A stretch of DNA of 7,869 nucleotides, taken from the NCBI GenBank assembly GCA_030145365.1, contig JAQYVS010000102.1, positions 1 through 7,869 of the forward strand. The letters are read 5' to 3'. Positions within the stretch are counted from its first letter, which is position 1, and each line of letters begins with the position of its first letter. This document shows positions 6,265 to 7,869 of this stretch, one piece after another. The notes below the pieces were generated by a model. That model saw only the letters and a list, made by a program, of their open reading frames with translations. It was not told the DNA's origin and made no database searches. This stretch comes from Desulfofustis sp. Lineage in GTDB: Bacteria > Desulfobacterota > Desulfobulbia > Desulfobulbales > Desulfocapsaceae. Made by a program: the position numbers and the translations under genes.

Positions 6265-6534
6265 ATGGACTCCACATATCTCGACCAGAGAAAACCTGAC
6301 ATAAGCTACCCCTGCGATTGGGAATACAAGGTAATCGGGGCAGATCAGGAAAAGCTGAAAACTGTCATCCTTGCCGCATGTGCCCCAATTGTGCCGTCCA
6401 TTTCCCTGTCTAACGTGTCCTCAAAAGGAACCTATTATAGTTTAGATGTTGTTATGGAAGTGGAAAATGAAGAACGACGTCTGGCAATTTTTGAATGGTT
6501 GCAAAACAGCCCGGATGTCAAAATAGTGATATAA
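6265..6534 (+). CDS. YbeD/DUF493 family protein
   Basis: An 89-residue protein of the YbeD (DUF493) family, which folds like the ferredoxin-like ACT regulatory domain; YbeD itself is about 87 residues. The match is seen in PCDWEYKVIGAD near residues 16-27 (YbeD: FTYKVMG), in the conserved SSKGTYYSLDVVMEVEN (52-68; YbeD: SSKGNYHSVSI) and in the C-terminal pattern of an acidic helix followed by NSPDVKIVI. No catalytic residues are expected. The molecular role is not established; members sit near lipoate, envelope or cell-wall genes in some genomes, and the fold suggests ligand sensing or protein binding. The ATG at 6265 is the only plausible start, and no Shine-Dalgarno sequence precedes it. 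It lies 105 bp after the TM2 gene and 31 bp before the next gene, on the same strand. Confidence 0.9.
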   Translation: MDSTYLDQRKPDISYPCDWEYKVIGADQEKLKTVILAACAPIVPSISLSNVSSKGTYYSLDVVMEVENEERRLAIFEWLQNSPDVKIVI

Positions 6535-6565
6535 ACCATGTATTCATTAAAACCTTTAAAGTGAT

Positions 6566-7078
6566 ATGAGAGAACAGCCCACTGAAAAACAGTCAAAACT
6601 GATCGGCGCTCTACGTGAAGGTGTTGCCGTTGTCCAGATGGTCTTTTTCAAAGAAGTAAAAAACGTTCTGGCAGAAGCTCACCCTGACAAAGACCATAAA
6701 ACCCTGCTTATGCTTTCCGGAGCTATCACCAACGAGCTATTCGGAACGCTCAACCCAGATCCCACGTTTGTTGATTTCAGGCAGCTGAACAGGGGCCTGA
6801 TCGAGCAGGAAATGCTTGGAGTGTCGGAAAAGCTGGCGCATCTATGCAGCTATATTACCGACGCATTGAGAATTCAGACCCTCTGCGACACTATGGAAGG
6901 GATCGAAGATCCGGCCATTCTTCAGGCAGCAGATACATTTGGTATTTTGATTAGAGATCGGAATATACCGCTTCCGTCAATCTTCATGACCCTGGTGCGG
7001 GGACTTGGGGAAGAATATCAGTTGCTCGTTGCTCCGGTGCAGATATCGCCCGAGGATGATCAAAGCTTTATCCATTAA
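6566..7078 (+). CDS. Protein of unknown function, 170 aa, largely alpha-helical
   Basis: I do not recognise it. The 170 residues look soluble and mostly helical: a helix with alternating charged and hydrophobic residues near 6-38 (KLIGALREGVAVVQMVFFKE), a second helix with LLMLSGAITNELFGTL (47-62), then NPDPTFVDFRQLN, a long helical stretch from about 74 to 128, and GILIRDRNIPLPSIFMTLVRG (126-146) before an acidic tail. There is no signal peptide, membrane segment or clear metal site. The ATG at 6566 has only a weak AAAGTG 3 nt before it. It follows the DUF493 gene by 31 bp and is probably co-transcribed. Its TAA (7076-7078) overlaps the stop of the convergent gene. A steady coding pattern over the whole length and its place in a tight same-strand cluster support it as a real gene. 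Confidence 0.83.
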   Translation: MREQPTEKQSKLIGALREGVAVVQMVFFKEVKNVLAEAHPDKDHKTLLMLSGAITNELFGTLNPDPTFVDFRQLNRGLIEQEMLGVSEKLAHLCSYITDALRIQTLCDTMEGIEDPAILQAADTFGILIRDRNIPLPSIFMTLVRGLGEEYQLLVAPVQISPEDDQSFIH

Positions 7079-7869
7079 CAAGAGTTTAATTTACGCAGCC
7101 GAGCGGGCACAACCCCACGCACCGAATTGCAGATAAAAAGTGAATCTGCATGCAGTATGTCAGCTTTACACAGTATCTGCTCTTCCACAACGAATCCCTC
7201 TTTTTGCTTCAGGAGGTTTTTCCGCATAACCCCGGCCAGAAGGCCACAATGCTGGGGCGGAGTGAAATATCGCCCGTTTTTACCCACGATTATGTTTGAA
7301 ATGCAGCCTTCGTTTATCTCGGAGTGTTCGTTGCAGAAAATCAGATCGAACAACCCTTGCGATTGAGCCTGCTGATAAACCCGATCGTACAGCTCTCTTT
7401 GCGTAGTTTTATGAAACAGCCAGTAAGAATTGCTGTTGGTATGCTCTTCTGAAAAATCAATCAGAACGTCTTGTTCCGCAGGATCCCTGAGCTGGTTTGA
7501 TATTTCAACTATCTTCAGATATTTCGGCCCATCACACTCAGCGGTTGTAATACAGATATCATGATCACCAGAGAGCGTCAGCCTGACCCGCATGCAGTTT
7601 TTATGGAATTTTTCGGCTTGCTGCTCAAGTTTGTCACGAATTTCCTTCACATCGCAGGGGAATCCGAAATAGCGAGCTGAATCACTGAGTCTTATCAGGT
7701 GGTCTTCCAGGTACAGAAAGCCGTTGCTGGGGACGTGGAGCATGGTTTCTAACAGCTTAAATTTAGGCGGCGGATGGGTCAAAAAACGTGCCTTGAGCAG
7801 ACACTCCCGCCATTCATCTTCCGGTGATGAATCGGCAACGATGCCTGAACCGATTCCCATTTCACCGCG
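7075..7869 (-). CDS. pabB/pabC: Aminodeoxychorismate synthase component I / 4-amino-4-deoxychorismate lyase fusion, C-terminal part (cut by right window edge)
   Basis: The visible 264 residues contain the very end of a PabB chorismate-binding domain, RGEMGIGSGIVADS with the usual WRECLLKARFL after it (1-30), joined to a complete PabC lyase of PLP fold type IV. PabB with a glutamine amidotransferase makes 4-amino-4-deoxychorismate from chorismate; PabC splits it to p-aminobenzoate and pyruvate for folate synthesis in the cytoplasm. In the PabC part I see R60 after LEDHL, the likely PLP lysine K154 in LFHKTTQREL, the EINEGCISNI motif with E187 and S191-N192, FTPPQHCGLLAGVMR (202-216) and NSVRGVVPARL (248-258). 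The frame stays open to the window edge, so the gene continues to the right; the ATG at 7860 is internal and not the start. The TAA (7075-7077) overlaps the stop of the convergent unknown gene. Confidence 0.95.
   Translation of the reverse strand, partial: RGEMGIGSGIVADSSPEDEWRECLLKARFLTHPPPKFKLLETMLHVPSNGFLYLEDHLIRLSDSARYFGFPCDVKEIRDKLEQQAEKFHKNCMRVRLTLSGDHDICITTAECDGPKYLKIVEISNQLRDPAEQDVLIDFSEEHTNSNSYWLFHKTTQRELYDRVYQQAQSQGLFDLIFCNEHSEINEGCISNIIVGKNGRYFTPPQHCGLLAGVMRKNLLKQKEGFVVEEQILCKADILHADSLFICNSVRGVVPARLRKLNSC

Noticed and set aside
7127..7366. Plus-strand open frame opposite the PabC domain
   Set aside because: It is antisense to the conserved PLP-binding and NSVRG motifs of the real gene and has no start signals.
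1..7869. CRISPR arrays, tRNA or rRNA genes, insertion sequences, phage or defence systems
   Set aside because: I looked for repeat-spacer periodicity, tRNA-like arms, transposase or integrase motifs and known defence domains and found none; coding sequence accounts for nearly all of the window.

Overview
The window looks like ordinary core chromosome of a Gram-negative bacterium, most likely a member of the Desulfobacterota (Desulfobulbales-like). This placement rests on gene content and protein style: a PabB-PabC fusion, a UvrD-like helicase of an unusual subfamily, and a 132-residue conserved protein carrying a HCLACN..YGLP..F.RHPVIN block that I associate with this group. It is an inference from memory, not a database result. 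I see no tRNA, rRNA, CRISPR array, insertion sequence, phage gene or other sign of mobile DNA. Nearly all the sequence is coding.

Layout. The left third (1-2789) is read on the minus strand: a UvrD/PcrA-like helicase followed after 14 bp by folC (folylpolyglutamate/dihydrofolate synthase), which runs off the left edge. A short intergenic region (2790-2921) holds back-to-back promoter candidates whose -35 boxes overlap. To its right, on the plus strand, lies a 132-residue protein of unknown function. It converges, with only 6 bp between stops, on a minus-strand diguanylate cyclase (3327-4349). A second divergent intergenic region of about 350 bp (4350-4701) has a candidate promoter preceded by three phased TGACA/TGTCA boxes. 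The rightward cluster follows: nagZ, a four-helix protein made of two TM2 modules whose start abuts the nagZ stop, a YbeD/DUF493 protein, and a 170-residue protein of unknown function. This last gene converges on the minus-strand pabB-pabC fusion gene entering from the right edge, and the two stop codons share a TTAA.

How they fit together. Two folate genes lie at the two ends: PabB-PabC makes p-aminobenzoate, and FolC adds glutamate to the folate made from it. They are on the same strand but far apart, with unrelated genes between, so joint regulation is not shown. NagZ points to peptidoglycan recycling. The diguanylate cyclase has both an intact GGDEF active site and an intact RxxD inhibitory site, so it should make c-di-GMP under product feedback.

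I found no convincing new multi-gene system. The most open questions are the two unknown proteins, the duplicated TM2 gene coupled to nagZ, the small repeat arrays in the intergenic regions, and the lack of Shine-Dalgarno sequences before most starts.
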